DNA from: Methylobacterium nodulans ORS 2060
GTDB taxonomy: Bacteria; Pseudomonadota; Alphaproteobacteria; Rhizobiales; Beijerinckiaceae
Assembly: GCF_000022085.1 (NCBI RefSeq)
Contig: NC_011894.1
Span: forward strand, 5,726,001-5,790,000
Length of the DNA stretch: 64,000 bases
Direction of reading: 5' to 3'
Shown here: piece by piece, positions 17,765 to 28,252 of the stretch
Layout of the letters: each line of letters opens with the position of its first letter
Position numbering within the stretch: position 1 is the stretch's first letter
Program-made: the position numbers and the translations under genes
The notes under the pieces: generated by a model
Database searches by the model: none
Seen by the model: the letters and a program-made list of their open reading frames with translations, nothing else
Told to the model about the DNA's origin: nothing

Positions 17765-20700
17765 TCAGAACGCCTCCCGGGGCGGCGCGACGGTGCCGGC
17801 CGGCATGAGGGTCTGGACCGGGTGGGAGCGCAGGCGCTCGAGCGGGGCGCGGCCGAACCGCAGGAACAGGACCGGCGTCAGAACCGCGTCGAGCAGCGTC
17901 GCGCTGATCAGGCCGCCGAAGATGGTCACGGCGACCGGATGCAGGATCTCCTTGCCCGGGCTCGCGGCATCGTAGAGCAGCGGCACCAGCGCAACGCCGG
18001 CCGAGAGGGCCGTCATCAGAACCGGCGTCAATCGTTCCAGGCTGCCCCGCACGACGAGATCCCGCCCGAAGGGCAGGTTCTCGTGCAGCGCCAGGTTCAG
18101 GATGTGGCTGATCTTCAGGATGCCGTTGCGCGCCGCGATGCCGGTCAGCGTGATGAACCCGATCATCGAGGCGACGCTGAGCGGCTGGCCGGCGAGCCAG
18201 AGCGCCGCGACGCTGCCGATCAGCGCGAGCGGCACGTTGCCCATGATGATCAGTGCCAGGGCGGCCGAGCGGTAGCGGCTGTAGAGAATGGCGAAGACCA
18301 GGGCGAGCGACAGGCTAGAGAGCGCCGCGATGGTCCGGCTCGCCTCCTCCTGGGCCTGGAACGTCCCCTCCAGGCTGGTGAAGAAGCCCGGCGGCATCGG
18401 CTCCTGCGCCACCGCCCGGCGGATCGCCGCCACGATGGTGGTCATGTCGCTGGTGCCGTCCGTGTTGGCCTGCACCACGATGCGGCGGCGAGCGTTCTCG
18501 CGCAGGATCTGGTTGGGACCGTCGGTCTCGCGGATCTCGGCCACTTGTCGCGCCGGAACCCAGCCGGAGGGCGTCTCCAGCAGCAGGTCGCCGAGGCCCG
18601 CGGTGGTTCGGCGGGTCTCGGACAGGCGGATGAGCACGTCGAAGCGGCGCAGGCCATCGACCACGGTCGAGACCACCCGGCCGTTCGACAACCGGCTGAT
18701 CTGCTCGACAACGGCCGCCGGCTGCACCCCGTAGAGCGCCGCCCGGGTGTAGTCGACCCGGACCTCCAGCTGCGGGATGCGCACCTGCCGCTCGACCTGC
18801 AGGTCGGCGAGGCCGGGAACAGCCTGCAGCCGGTCGCGCAGGCTGTTGGCCACGCGCCGCAGGGCATCGAGATCCTCGCCATAGACCTTGAGGGCGAGTT
18901 CGGCGCGCACGCCCGACAGCATGTGGTCGAGCCGGTGCGAGATCGGCTGGCCGACATTGACCGCCACCGGCAGCACGGCGAGGCGCTGGCGAATCTCCGC
19001 GACCAGCGCCTCCTTGGGCCGGCGCCCGCCCTCCTCCAGGGCGACCTCGATCTCGGAGGAATGGACGCCCTCGGCATGCTCGTCGAGCTCGGCGCGCCCG
19101 GTCCGGCGACCGACCGCCTTCACGCCCGGGATCTCCAGGAGCAGCCTCTCGGCGATGAGGCCGACCCGGCTGCTCTCGGCAAGCGAGATGCCCGGGGCGA
19201 AGGTCATGTTGACCGTGAAGGAGCCCTCGTTGAAGGGCGGCAGGAAGGCCCGCGGCAGGTTCCAGGCGGCGGCGCCGGCGGCGATCACCGCGGCGGCAAC
19301 GCCCCCGACCAGCAGGCGCTGGTGGCGGAAGGCGACATGCAGCAGGGCGGCGTTGCCGCGCTTGAGGGCCTTGAGGAAACGGCTGTCGTGCTCCTCCAGG
19401 TTCTTCAGGCCCGGCAGCAGGAGCGAGGCCAGCACCGGGGTCAGGGTGATGGAGGTGACGAGGCTCGCCAGGATCGAGATGATGTAGGCCTGCCCCAGCG
19501 GGGCGAAGAGGCGGCCCTCGATGCCCGAGAGGGCAAACAGCGGCACGAAGACCAGGATGATGATCATCGTGGCGTAGACGATCCCTGAGCGCACCTCGTT
19601 GGAGGCCGCCACCACCACCTCGAAGACGCTCCGGGGGCTGCCCGCCGCCCGGTTCTCGCCGAGGCGCCGGAAGATGTTCTCGACATCGACCACGGCGTCG
19701 TCGACGAGCTCGCCGATGGCGATGGCGAGGCCGCCGAGCGTCATCGTGTTGATGGAGAGCCCGAACAGGTGGAACACCACCGCGGTGGTCAGCACCGAGA
19801 CCGGGATGGCCAGGAGCGAGATGGCGGTGGTGCGCAGGTTGAGCAGGAACCCGAACAGCACCAGGGCCACCACCATGACGGCCTCGACCAGCACCCGCTC
19901 GAGGTTGCGGATCGAGGTCTCGATGAAGTCGGCCTGCCGGAACAGGATCTGGTCGGCCTTGATCCCGGCCGGCAGCGAGGGCGCGAGATCTTTCAGCGCC
20001 TGCTCGATGTTCCTCGTCAGCACGACCGTATCGATCCCCGGCTGCTTCTCCACCGAGACGATGACCGCGGGCTTCCCCTGATAGCCGGCATCCCCGCGCT
20101 TCACCTTGGCGGCGAAGGCCACCTCGGCCACCTGCCGCAGGGAGACGGGCACGTCGTTGACAGTGGCGACCACGAGGTTGCGCAGGTCGTCGAGGCTCGT
20201 CGTACGGGCGATGTTCCGGATCAGGTACTCGCGCGCATATTGGTCGGTGAAGCCGCCGCCGGCATTGGTTCCGAATTGCTGCAGGGCGGCTTCCAGCTGG
20301 GCGTTGGTCAGCCCAAGCGCCCGCATGGCGGCCGGGTTCGGGCTCACGCGGAACTGGCGCACCTCGCCGCCGATGGGGATGACCTGCGCGACGCCCGGGA
20401 TGGTCAGGAGGCGCGGGCGGATGGTGAAGTCCGCGACCTCGCGCATCTCCATCGGGCCTGCCGTGTCGCTGGTGACCGCGACGAGCAGGATCTGCCCCAT
20501 GATGGAGGAGACCGGCCCCATCTGCGGAATCACCCCGCGCGGCAGCTGGTCCTGTACCAGGGCGAGGCGCTCGGCCACCTGCTGGCGGTTGCGGAAGATG
20601 TCGGTGCCCCAGTCGAACTCGACATAGACGATGGACAGCCCCACCCCGGAGACCGAGCGCACGCGGCTGACGCCCGGCAGGCCGTTCATGCGGGTCTCGA

Positions 20701-20905
20701 TCGGGTAGGTGACGAGCTGCTCGACCTCCGGCGGCGCATAGCCCTCCGCCTCCGCCATGATGGTGACGGTCGGCTTGTTGAGATCCGGGAAGACGTCGAC
20801 GGGCAGCCGCGTGACCGTGAAGGCGCCATAGAGCACCAGCACGATAGCGGCGGCGATCACGAGCAGGCGGTTGCGGACCGACTGGCTGACGAGGAACGTG
20901 AATAT
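17765..20905 (-). CDS. CusA/CzcA-family heavy-metal RND efflux pump
   Basis: A 1046-residue inner-membrane proton/metal antiporter, the pump of a tripartite CusCBA-like system. The reading frame has the RND layout: TM1, a large periplasmic loop, TM2-6, a second loop and TM8-12. The heavy-metal TM4 motif [13 protein letters not shown] carries the acidic residues used for proton transfer. [15 protein letters not shown] and [17 protein letters not shown] segments sit in the C-terminal half. The first standard start codon is GTG at 20860, but homologous TM1 sequence ([19 protein letters not shown]) begins upstream. The adaptor gene's TGAGGAG provides a ribosome site seven bases before an ATA codon at 20905, so ATA is proposed as the start. 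Metal specificity (Cu/Ag versus Co/Zn/Cd) is not certain. Confidence 0.9.
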   Translation of the reverse strand: MFTFLVSQSVRNRLLVIAAAIVLVLYGAFTVTRLPVDVFPDLNKPTVTIMAEAEGYAPPEVEQLVTYPIETRMNGLPGVSRVRSVSGVGLSIVYVEFDWGTDIFRNRQQVAERLALVQDQLPRGVIPQMGPVSSIMGQILLVAVTSDTAGPMEMREVADFTIRPRLLTIPGVAQVIPIGGEVRQFRVSPNPAAMRALGLTNAQLEAALQQFGTNAGGGFTDQYAREYLIRNIARTTSLDDLRNLVVATVNDVPVSLRQVAEVAFAAKVKRGDAGYQGKPAVIVSVEKQPGIDTVVLTRNIEQALKDLAPSLPAGIKADQILFRQADFIETSIRNLERVLVEAVMVVALVLFGFLLNLRTTAISLLAIPVSVLTTAVVFHLFGLSINTMTLGGLAIAIGELVDDAVVDVENIFRRLGENRAAGSPRSVFEVVVAASNEVRSGIVYATMIIILVFVPLFALSGIEGRLFAPLGQAYIISILASLVTSITLTPVLASLLLPGLKNLEEHDSRFLKALKRGNAALLHVAFRHQRLLVGGVAAAVIAAGAAAWNLPRAFLPPFNEGSFTVNMTFAPGISLAESSRVGLIAERLLLEIPGVKAVGRRTGRAELDEHAEGVHSSEIEVALEEGGRRPKEALVAEIRQRLAVLPVAVNVGQPISHRLDHMLSGVRAELALKVYGEDLDALRRVANSLRDRLQAVPGLADLQVERQVRIPQLEVRVDYTRAALYGVQPAAVVEQISRLSNGRVVSTVVDGLRRFDVLIRLSETRRTTAGLGDLLLETPSGWVPARQVAEIRETDGPNQILRENARRRIVVQANTDGTSDMTTIVAAIRRAVAQEPMPPGFFTSLEGTFQAQEEASRTIAALSSLSLALVFAILYSRYRSAALALIIMGNVPLALIGSVAALWLAGQPLSVASMIGFITLTGIAARNGILKISHILNLALHENLPFGRDLVVRGSLERLTPVLMTALSAGVALVPLLYDAASPGKEILHPVAVTIFGGLISATLLDAVLTPVLFLRFGRAPLERLRSHPVQTLMPAGTVAPPREAF

Positions 20906-20916
20906 GGGCCGGCTCC

Positions 20917-22638
20917 TCAGCGCACCTGATCGAGGAGTTCGGCGCCTTCGGTGACGACGCGCCGGCCCGCGCCGATGCCCGCCGCGACCAGCACATGCGC
21001 GCCGTCGAGGGGCTCGACCCGGACGGGACGGGCCTCGAAGCGCTCGGCGGCGGTGTGCTCGTAGACGACATCCTGCCCGTTGGCGGTGCGCACGATTGCC
21101 GCGCGCGGCAGGGCGAGGCCCTGGCGCTCCGCATCGATCCCCGCCAGAACGGTGACGAACTGACCGATCCGCAGCCCGCCCGTGTCGCCCCGGACCGCGA
21201 ATTGCACCGGGATGGCCTGGTTGCGGTCGGCGAGGCCCGAGCCCTGGTAGGCGAGGCTCAGGATGCGCCCATCGGCGAGGCGCGCACTCGCCTCCTGCGC
21301 GGCGGCGAGCGCGTCGAAGCTCAGGGCCTCGACCCAGAGCCGGCCGGGATCGACGATCTGGAAGATCATCTGGCCGGGATTGGCCATCTGGCCGGCCACG
21401 GCGGCAGCCTGGGCGACCACGCCGTCGACCGGGGCCATCAGGGCCTCGGGCTCGCGGCGGACCGTGTCGAGGGCCGAGCGGCGGTCCTGCAGGCCCTTGA
21501 GCTCGGCGAGCGCATCATCGAGCTGCGTCTGGGCGACGGCCCCGGTGGTGGCGAGCCGCGTGTAGCGCTCGACCCGCCGCTGCAGGATGGCGATCTGCTG
21601 GTCGAGATTGCCCTGCGTCTGGCGCATATCGGAGAGGTCGACAGCCTGGATGGGCGGCGTGACGAAGGCGAGGACGTCGCCCTTGCGCACGCGCGTCCCG
21701 AGGCGCGGGAAGGCGCCCGCGGGCGGCGGGGAGAGGCGGCCGCCGACCGAGGATTGCACGACGCCGCTGGCATTCGGGTCCGGGACGATGCGGCCGGGCA
21801 ACTCGACCCTGCGGCGGAAACGGCCCTCCTCCGTCACAATCGTGCGCAGGACGAGGAGCCGCTGGGTGGGCTTCGGCACGAACACGGCGCCGTCCGGCAG
21901 GCGTTGGGCGAGATCCATGAGGCCGGCGGCCCGCGGCGGTTCGACCAGCGCCGCGCCTCGCCGATCCGCGCCGTGATCCTCGTCGCCATGCGCGAAGGCG
22001 GCTGTGCCGAGGACCGCCGTCACGACCAGGGTAGCGAGGATGACGGCGGCCGCCCGGCGCCGTCCCGCAAGCGCCGAGACCATCACGCCGAGGAGGAAGG
22101 CCGTCGCCGCGCTGCCGACGAGGACCGGGTCCCTGCGGGTCAGCCGGGCGCCGAACTCCGCCGCCAGGGACGACGCGCCCGCGACGAATGCCGGCCTGCC
22201 GGCGGCGGGTTCGCGCGCGGGCACTGGGTCCGGCACGGATACCGACAGCATCAGGACGTCCGCCGCATCCCCGTCCGTCACGGTCGCGATCAGGTCGTGG
22301 CGGCCGGGCTTGGCGAGCCAGGGCGCCGGGAGCGTATAGGTGCCCTCCCCGGCGGCCGTCGCCACCCGGCTCCCCCCGGGGGCCTCCACCGCAATCGTGG
22401 CGCCGGAGACGGGCTCGTTCGTCCGGAAGCGGTCGAGATAGAGGGTCAGGCTGCCGTCGCGCGGGACGGCGACAAGCTCGAAAGCGTCCGAGAGCGCCTC
22501 GCCGCGCGGGGCGATGCTCTTCGAGACCGGCGGCGGAGCGGCGCCGTGGTCGTGCCCCTCGTGGGCATGGGCGGCCCCTGCCGGTATGGCGGCGGCCAGC
22601 GCCACCGCTGTAAGGGCGGCGGCCAATCGGGTCGACAT
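20917..22638 (-). CDS. HlyD/CusB-type periplasmic adaptor of metal efflux, with extra N-terminal domain
   Basis: A 573-residue membrane-fusion protein linking the RND pump to an outer-membrane channel. After a signal peptide (ending near AHA, residue ~26) there is a His-rich HEGHDHG patch and a ~120-residue beta-rich domain. A hydrophobic pair of segments follows ([14 protein letters not shown], then [20 protein letters not shown]), then a second His/Asp patch. The MFP core is at ~280-570: [17 protein letters not shown], the lipoyl-like LAFVTPP, a coiled coil near [18 protein letters not shown] and the beta-barrel QFVTVLAG. It is longer than CusB (~400) because of the N-terminal half. The stop codon lies 11 bases before the proposed pump start. 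No CusC-type channel gene is adjacent. Confidence 0.88.
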   Translation of the reverse strand: MSTRLAAALTAVALAAAIPAGAAHAHEGHDHGAAPPPVSKSIAPRGEALSDAFELVAVPRDGSLTLYLDRFRTNEPVSGATIAVEAPGGSRVATAAGEGTYTLPAPWLAKPGRHDLIATVTDGDAADVLMLSVSVPDPVPAREPAAGRPAFVAGASSLAAEFGARLTRRDPVLVGSAATAFLLGVMVSALAGRRRAAAVILATLVVTAVLGTAAFAHGDEDHGADRRGAALVEPPRAAGLMDLAQRLPDGAVFVPKPTQRLLVLRTIVTEEGRFRRRVELPGRIVPDPNASGVVQSSVGGRLSPPPAGAFPRLGTRVRKGDVLAFVTPPIQAVDLSDMRQTQGNLDQQIAILQRRVERYTRLATTGAVAQTQLDDALAELKGLQDRRSALDTVRREPEALMAPVDGVVAQAAAVAGQMANPGQMIFQIVDPGRLWVEALSFDALAAAQEASARLADGRILSLAYQGSGLADRNQAIPVQFAVRGDTGGLRIGQFVTVLAGIDAERQGLALPRAAIVRTANGQDVVYEHTAAERFEARPVRVEPLDGAHVLVAAGIGAGRRVVTEGAELLDQVR

Positions 22639-22732
22639 GAAACGGGATCCTCGCGTGAGACCAGAACACCGGAGGCGCGCCCGCACGAGCGGACGCAATC
22701 CGGCCGTCGCGCGCCTTCAGGCGCGCCCAGCA

Positions 22733-23179
22733 CTACGCGAGGGTTCGGGGTGGCTCCGGCAGGGTATCGGGACCGATGCCCGGCCGCGCGACACTGTCGG
22801 GCGGAACCGCCGAGACATGCCGGAAGGCGAGGATCGGCAGGGCCGGTGGGACGGCCGGGACGGCCGTGGCACAGCACGCCATGGTCCCGCAGCATACCGC
22901 CTTGCAGGCGCCCGGATCGTCGGGCCGGTCGCCCGCCGGTTCGACGGCCGCGCTGGCGATTCCGGCGCAGGCCGGGCCCGCGATGCGGACCGCGAAGGAC
23001 GATACCGGGCCGGCTCCGGGAGCCCGGACCTCGGCGGCAGGAATCTGCACCGCGGCCTGCAGGCGGCTGGCATGGTGCGCATGCCCGTCGTGAGCCTGGA
23101 CGGCGGACGGCGCGAGGAAGGCGATGATCGTAATGATCATCGCCGCCATCAGGCTCGCGAGGTGCCGGTCCAGTCGCAT
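22733..23179 (-). CDS. Small Cys-rich exported protein heading the metal-efflux operon
   Basis: A 148-residue protein. The N-terminus MRLDRHLASLMAAMIITIIAF ending at SAVQA is a signal peptide, and the mature protein opens DGHAHHAS. A Cys cluster KAVCCGTMACCATA (about residues 95-110) plus an isolated Cys could bind Cu(I) or Ag(I). The C-terminus is Pro-rich. I do not recognise the family. It is 94 bases upstream of the adaptor gene on the same strand, making it the probable first gene of the operon. No strong ribosome site precedes the chosen ATG, and starts at the later Met residues are possible. Function as a metal-binding chaperone or sensor is inference. Confidence 0.65.
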   Translation of the reverse strand: MRLDRHLASLMAAMIITIIAFLAPSAVQAHDGHAHHASRLQAAVQIPAAEVRAPGAGPVSSFAVRIAGPACAGIASAAVEPAGDRPDDPGACKAVCCGTMACCATAVPAVPPALPILAFRHVSAVPPDSVARPGIGPDTLPEPPRTLA

Positions 23180-23302
23180 CGGCTTAAGCTTACACCGGGT
23201 TCGGGATTCGGGGAACACCCGCCCCTGCGAAATGCCGGTCCGGAACAGGTCGGGTGTCTCGTACCTCACGTCAACCTGCTGTCAAGCCGATTGGCCGCGA
23301 GC

Positions 23303-23920
23303 CTAACGAATCCGGCTGTCCGGGACCGTCACCGTCAGGCGGCTGCGGGCCGCGACCTCCTGCGCCACCTGCGCGAGCAGCTCCGGCGACAGGTCGACCC
23401 CGTGCAGCTGCCAGCGCCAGTCCCGCAGCTGGAAATGGAGCACGAAGCGCGGCTCCGCGCTGCCGCGCAACGGGAACCGGAGCGTAAAGCGACGGAAGCC
23501 GTGCAGGTCCACCGCCATGAACAGGGGCCACGCCCTGCCCCAGCCCACCACCCGCAGGACGCCCTGCGGGGCGGGAGCCTTGCCCAGCCGATCGACCCAG
23601 CCGTCGTCGAGCAGGTCGATCAGGATGGCCGGCGTCACCAGCTCGGCCACGACCGGCTCGGCCGCCTGGGCGAGCGCCATGCCGGAGAGGGACAGGACCG
23701 GCCTGCCCTCGGCTCCCCCGGGCCGCACGAGCGCCGCCACCTGGCGCAGGAGCGACATCCGCACGGCCCGCAAGTTCACCCGTTCCAGCAGGGCCGCCGT
23801 GTCCCTGTCCTGCACGGCGCGGGCAAGCTGATAGACCGCCAGCATCGGAGAGACGGCGAAGACACACCACGCCAGACCCAGAAGGGCCGCGATCCGGATG
23901 GTCACACGTGCGGGGCACAT
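23303..23920 (-). CDS. DUF2939 domain protein
   Basis: A 205-residue protein with one N-terminal hydrophobic segment (IRIAALLGLAWCVFAVSPML, likely uncleaved anchor or signal). It is followed by the DUF2939 signature AVYQLARAVQDRDTAALLERVNLRAVRMSLLRQV, a helical module shared with periplasmic proteins of unknown role. The C-terminal half is beta-rich (FTLRFPLRGSAEPRFVLHFQLRDWRWQLHGVDLS). ATG at 23920 places the hydrophobic segment at the start; the frame reaches further upstream without homology. It lies 123 bases upstream of the Cys-rich gene on the same strand, and whether it belongs to that operon is unclear. Confidence 0.82.
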   Translation of the reverse strand: MCPARVTIRIAALLGLAWCVFAVSPMLAVYQLARAVQDRDTAALLERVNLRAVRMSLLRQVAALVRPGGAEGRPVLSLSGMALAQAAEPVVAELVTPAILIDLLDDGWVDRLGKAPAPQGVLRVVGWGRAWPLFMAVDLHGFRRFTLRFPLRGSAEPRFVLHFQLRDWRWQLHGVDLSPELLAQVAQEVAARSRLTVTVPDSRIR

Positions 23921-24059
23921 CGATCCGCTGCCCTTGGCTGCGCCGCAGAGGCCGAGCGCCCAAGCAGACTTGGCGGGGCGTGCCACCGCTTCGTCCGCTG
24001 AGGCTTTCGATATGTCGCAGGTTCTTGACGGAAAACCGCAACGCACTTGTCCGAAATCT

Positions 24060-24125
24060 GCTTAGGTTTTTGATTGTGCCGCATTTTCTGCGACGAACCG
24101 GGATCCACTTCGTCGGAAAATGCTC
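24060..24125. repeat. Short palindromic intergenic repeat (type 1)
   Basis: A REP-like unit: TGTGCCGCATTTTCTGCGAC then GAACCGGGATCCACTTCGTC and GGAAAATGCTCC. Nearly the same sequence occurs at 35510-35565, and in inverse at 36424-36480 and 37550-37610. Its two arms pair imperfectly. Confidence 0.6.
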
Positions 24126-24413
24126 CAGGCTCCGGATGGCGGAAGCGTGCCCGACCGGATCCCGGGCCGGGGTCGCGCGCCGGCCGGCCACTCGCCGGCG
24201 CGCGCGGGCCCGCGCCGGACGCCGCCGGAACCGAGGCGGCGATCGTCGGAAGCGCTGCCATCGCGGCGCGGACCTCTCCCCGCATCCTCACCCCAGGGCC
24301 GTGGCCAGCACCTTGTCGATGCGCCGACCGTCCATGTCGATGACTTCGAAGCGCCAGCCGCCGACCTCGACCGCCTCGCCGGTGCGCGGCAGGCGCCGGA
24401 GCGCCGCGATCAC

Positions 24414-25475
24414 TAGAGCGGGGTCCGAGCGGGTTGAAACCGTGGTGATGGCAACGCGTTGGCCGGTCCCCGGGGGGGCGGCTCAACGGAGGTGGCCCAT
24501 GCCCTCAGCTTTGTCTGTCGACCTGCGCCAGCGCGTCGTCTCGGCCGTTGCAGAAGGCGCCTCCTGCCATCAGGCCGCCGCGCGCTTCGGGGTCAGCGTG
24601 GCCAGCGTCAGCCGCTGGTCCAGGCAGCAGGAGGGCCAGGGAGATGTCACGCCCAAGCCCATGGGCGGCGACCAGCGCTCGCAGCGCATCGAGGCTCATG
24701 CCGAGCTCATCCTGCAGACCTACCAAGCCCACCCGCAGAGCTTCCTGCATGAGCTCTGCGAGACGCTCCAGGAGCAAGGCGTTCCGGTCAGCCGCAGTAG
24801 CCTGTCGCGCTTCTTCGCCCGGCACCGCATCACGCGGAAAAAAGGGCGACGTACGCAGCTGAGCAGGAGCGGGAGGATGTAAAGGCGGCTCGTGAGGCGT
24901 GGTTTGCCGGCCAGCTTGAGCTGGATCCGGAGCGACTGGTGTTCCTGGATGAGACCGCCGCCACCACCAGCATGGTCCGCCGCTACGGCTGGGCCCCGCG
25001 CGGCGAGCGTTGCCGCCTCGCGGCACCCGCAGGGCACTGGAAAACCACCACTGTGATTGCCGGGCTGCGCACGAGCGGGCCTGACGCGATCGCTCTGCTG
25101 GACGGCCCTGTGACGGGCGAACGCTTCCGCGCCTACGTGACCGACACCCTGGTCCCCACCCTGAGACCCGGCGACACCGTGATCCTGGACAATCTGGGCG
25201 CTCACAAGGTGGCCGGCGTGCGCGAGGCGATCGCGGCAACCGGGGCCCGGCTGCTTTATCTTCCTCCGTACTCACCTGAGTTCAACCCGATTGAGCAGGC
25301 CTTCGCCAAGCTGAAAGCGCTGTTGCGCAGGGCGGCGGCCCGCAGTGTCAGTGAACTCTGGGCGGCGATCCACCAAGCCTTCAAATGCTTCTCGCCGGCT
25401 GAGTGCCGCAACTACTTCACAGCTGCTGGATACGAGGATGATGCTTACGCTTCAACCTGATCGGGAGCGGCTCTA
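24414..25475 (+). mobile_element. IS630-family insertion sequence with TA target duplication
   Basis: A ~1.06 kb element. The left end TAGAGCGGGGTCCGAGCGGG and right end (reverse complement TAGAGCCGCTCCCGATCAGG) are imperfect terminal inverted repeats, continuing into GTTGAA on both sides. TA dinucleotides flank it at 24414-24415 and 25474-25475, the duplicated target expected for IS630/Tc1. It carries one transposase split over two frames. Precise removal repairs the host gene, so the insertion is clean and probably fairly recent. Confidence 0.9.
24499..25460 (+). CDS. IS630-family transposase (two frames, probable -1 frameshift)
   Basis: The first frame (24499-24882) encodes an HTH-bearing N-terminus: MPSALSVDLRQRVVSAVAEG, then HQAAARFGVSVASVSRWSRQ, and a linker to RITRKKGRRT. 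The second frame encodes the DDE catalytic domain: VFLDETAATTSMVRRYGWAP (first Asp), PGDTVILDNLGAHK (second Asp) and LPPYSPEFNPIEQAFAKLK (Glu). An A6G3 run at 24838-24846 sits where the frames must join. A -1 slip there gives KK-RATYAAEQERED-type sequence leading into EAWFAGQLELDPERLVFLDE, the normal family order. GGAGG precedes the ATG. Full-length transposase therefore requires frameshifting, as is common in IS630. Confidence 0.88.
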
Positions 25476-26628
25476 GGCCGGCCACCGTCTCGTAGTCGCG
25501 CCGGTCCGGCAGCGGCACCCGCAGCTGGTCGGCCATCTCGTCGACGGGCATCCAGCCGGACAGGAGCCAGGAGCCGTCCTCGCGCCGCACCGCCTCATCC
25601 GAATCGGAGAGATCGGCCCGGAAGGCCCCCGCGATGGCATCCAGAATGTCGGCCGGGGTGATCACGCCGTCGAAATGCCCGTACTCGTCATGGACCAGCC
25701 CGATGGGCACCTCGGCCTTCCGCAGCACGGCGAGGGCGTCGAGCGCGCCCAGGCGGTCCGGCACCACGGGGGCCGGCCGGACATGCGCCCGGATGTCGAG
25801 CGGGCGCCCCCGCAGCAGGTCCGGCAGCAGGTCGCGCAGCTGGACCACGCCGATGATCTCGTCCGGGCCGCCCTCGCCCACCGGCAGGCGGGCATGGGGC
25901 GTCGCCAGGAGCGCCGCGCGGATCGCCTCCTCCGTGTCGCCGAGGTCGAGCCACGTCACGTCCGTGCGGGGCGTCATCACGCCCCGTACCGTCCGGTCGC
26001 CGAGGCGCAGCACGCCGCCGATCATGTGCCGCTCGTCGGTCTCGATGGCGCCGGCGGTCTCGGCTTCCGCCACGACGGCGCGGATCTCGTCCGCGGTGAC
26101 CGCCTCGTCCGCCCGCGCGTCGATGCCGAACAGCCGGAAGATCCGGCGGGTGGAGGCATCGAGGAACCAGACCACCGGGCCGGCCGCGCGTGAGACCGCG
26201 CTCGTCGGGCGCGCGACCATGCAGGCGATCCGCTCGGGGGCACGCAGCGCGAGGGTCTTCGGCACGAGTTCGCCGACCACCACCGACAGGTAGGTGATGG
26301 CGCCGATCACCAGCCCGTAGCCGATGGTCTGGGCGAGGCCCTGCGCGAGGCCGAAATCCTGCAGCAGCTCGGCCGCCCGCTGGCCGAGAGCGGCGCCCGA
26401 GAAGGCGCCAGCCAAGACGCCGATCAGCGTGATGCCGATCTGGACGGTGGAGAGGAACCGGCCCGGCTCCTCCGCGAGGGCGAGGGCTGCGCGCGCGCCG
26501 GCCCGGCGCTGCTCGGCCATGACCCGCAGCCGCGCCTTTCGGGCCGAGACCACGGCGAGCTCGGACAGCGAGAACACGCCGTTGAGAAGGATGAGGATCA
26601 GAGCGGCGGCGAGTTCGAGCACGGGCAT

Positions 26629-26999
26629 CTGGGGCGGATCGCGGAGGCGGTAGATTGGGGAGAGCCGCCATCCCGGTCAATCGCGGGCCGCCGATGCCGC
26701 CTGATCCGACCCGACCGCTCGTCATCCGGGGGCGCCGTGGCGCCGGCGGCCGGACGGCGGCGCGTACCGTTCATGCGGCGTCGGTCAGGCCGGCTTCGGA
26801 GCAGGCCTGGGCGGGGATGCGGCCGCCCGGGGCTCACGCGGCGCTTTGCCCCCGGTCCGACGCCGCGCCGGGAGCGGCATCGTCGACCTGTGACGCTGAG
26901 AAATGTGCAGCCAAACCCGGGCTCTGTATGAACAGGTCAACACTTTCGCCACTTCTTCACGATTAGGTTGCGCCGCAACGCAGCACAGGGGTCGGCCCG
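26629..26999. other. Intergenic region between CorC-like gene and tadG-like gene
   Basis: 371 bases between divergent genes. It is GC-rich on the left and less so from ~26890. It should hold both promoters, but no motif stands out. Small ORFs across it look random. Confidence 0.3.
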
Positions 27000-28079
27000 A
27001 TGTCGGTTGTCTATCGTCATTTCCATTCATGCGATCGTGGCGCGGTCGCACTCATTTTCGCGGCGGCGATGATCCCGCTGTTTGGGCTCGCGGGCGCTGC
27101 GCTTGATTACGCCAATGCCAGGCGCGTCAGAGACGTTCTGCAGTCGATCAGCGATGCCACAGCCCTGCTGGTCGCTGACGCGGATACCCCCACCGTTGCC
27201 GAACGGAGCTTCAAGCTGGCAGAGAATCAACTCATCTCAAGGCTGGGCGACCGCAGCGGCAGCGGAGGCTACACGATCAAGGGCGAATGGCTGGACGGAT
27301 CAAGCTATAAGCTTACCATTTCCACGAAAATCAATACAATTCTGATTCATTTGCTTTCAGGCAAGTCAAAGCAATTTGAAATTTCGGCCGTGACCGTTGC
27401 TAACCGCATTCCGCCTCGGTACGAAACGAAACCGCCAACCCTATCGCTCTTGTCACCAGAGGCGGCCGACTATAACCGCATATATATGTACTGTTTCTCC
27501 TCCGACCCCAAGCGACAGGCAGAGACCGACGGTGGCCGAAGAGGGATCACTCCCATTGCAGACAACGCAACACCCCCTAGCAATTACGGTGATTACGCGC
27601 CCCCCACCTGCGGCGACAATGAAGCGCCCAGCTATATGCTGCGCAACGTAAGAGACGCACGCACAAATCCGACAAAGTGGGATGCTAAATACCAGAGTGT
27701 GTACGAGTATTATACAGATGTCGTGATCGATACCGGCACCCGCAGGCAAACCATGAATATGAAAGGCTATAAAGTGTACAGTTCAAATTATAAGGAACCA
27801 ATTAACATGGATAAAAATCCTATCCTCGAAACAATCATTTGTGGCAGCACAACTTCATGCAAACCGCAGTCGGAAGGCGGAATCCTGCCCAACAACCATG
27901 TCACTCACGATCCTCAAACGGCTACAACCAGTTGCGAGGAAGGAAAGTTCATGTACTATGGCTGGGAGGACAGGCCGCCGAATGCAGGAAGTGATCGGGA
28001 CTACGACGACATCAGGCTTCTTGTGTCGTGCCCGAAACTCGTCAAAGTGGCCGACAAAAAGATACGGATCGTCCAGTGA
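27000..28079 (+). CDS. TadG-like pilus-assembly / membrane-anchored protein
   Basis: A 359-residue protein with a single N-terminal membrane segment (RGAVALIFAAAMIPLFGLAGAALDYANARR) preceded by Cys/Arg residues. This is the Flp/Tad pilus TadE/G N-terminal pattern, followed by helical VRDVLQSISDATALLVADA. The C-terminal part is divergent and ends with a Trp-Glu-Asp...Asp-Tyr-Asp-Asp segment (YYGWEDRPPNAGSDRDYDDI) and two Cys, seen in many stand-alone TadG-like proteins. No Tad cluster is near, so it is an orphan. From ~27300 the gene is visibly A/T-richer than its neighbours, suggesting acquired DNA. It is probably exposed at the cell surface or periplasm. Confidence 0.78.
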   Translation: MSVVYRHFHSCDRGAVALIFAAAMIPLFGLAGAALDYANARRVRDVLQSISDATALLVADADTPTVAERSFKLAENQLISRLGDRSGSGGYTIKGEWLDGSSYKLTISTKINTILIHLLSGKSKQFEISAVTVANRIPPRYETKPPTLSLLSPEAADYNRIYMYCFSSDPKRQAETDGGRRGITPIADNATPPSNYGDYAPPTCGDNEAPSYMLRNVRDARTNPTKWDAKYQSVYEYYTDVVIDTGTRRQTMNMKGYKVYSSNYKEPINMDKNPILETIICGSTTSCKPQSEGGILPNNHVTHDPQTATTSCEEGKFMYYGWEDRPPNAGSDRDYDDIRLLVSCPKLVKVADKKIRIVQ

Positions 28080-28252
28080 GATCATGCAATCCGTCCGGGG
28101 CAATGCCGGTAATCCGGTGCGGATCGCCCAGGCAGGTTGAGTATGTCGTTACGACCTGAATCGAGAAACGGAAGAATTTCTGATTGATCCGCCGAAAATC
28201 AGAGGCATCGGCGGAAAGCATCTGCTCACGCTGGAACTGACCGATCGCAGCC

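Larger units (their letters stand above)
24288..26628 (-). pseudogene. CorC/HlyC-type (DUF21-CBS) membrane protein gene interrupted by IS630 insertion
   Basis: The 5' part (26628-25476) encodes ~385 residues: a DUF21/CNNM membrane domain (LELAAALILILLNGVFSLSEL, then YLSVVVGELVPKTLAL), CBS-pair segments (RTVRGVMTPRTDVTWLDL, then VLRKAEVPIGLVHDEYGHF) and the start of the CorC_HlyC domain. It then runs into the insertion and stops at 25417 after 18 foreign residues. The missing 3' end lies at 24288-24415. Deleting the element and one TA joins YETVAGL directly to VIAALRRLPRTGEAVEV, restoring a full C-terminus ending KVLATALG. Such proteins act in Mg/Co transport or toxin tolerance. The truncated product keeps the membrane and CBS parts, so partial function is possible. 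Confidence 0.9.

Noticed and set aside
17822..19588. A 588-codon plus-strand ORF
   Set aside because: It is antisense to the CusA-type pump; its His/Arg/Asp/Gly-rich translation is what high-GC antisense frames give.
18315..21134. A 939-codon minus-strand ORF in another frame of the pump
   Set aside because: It is a shadow frame with Arg/Pro/Gly-rich sequence; the real pump frame is clear.
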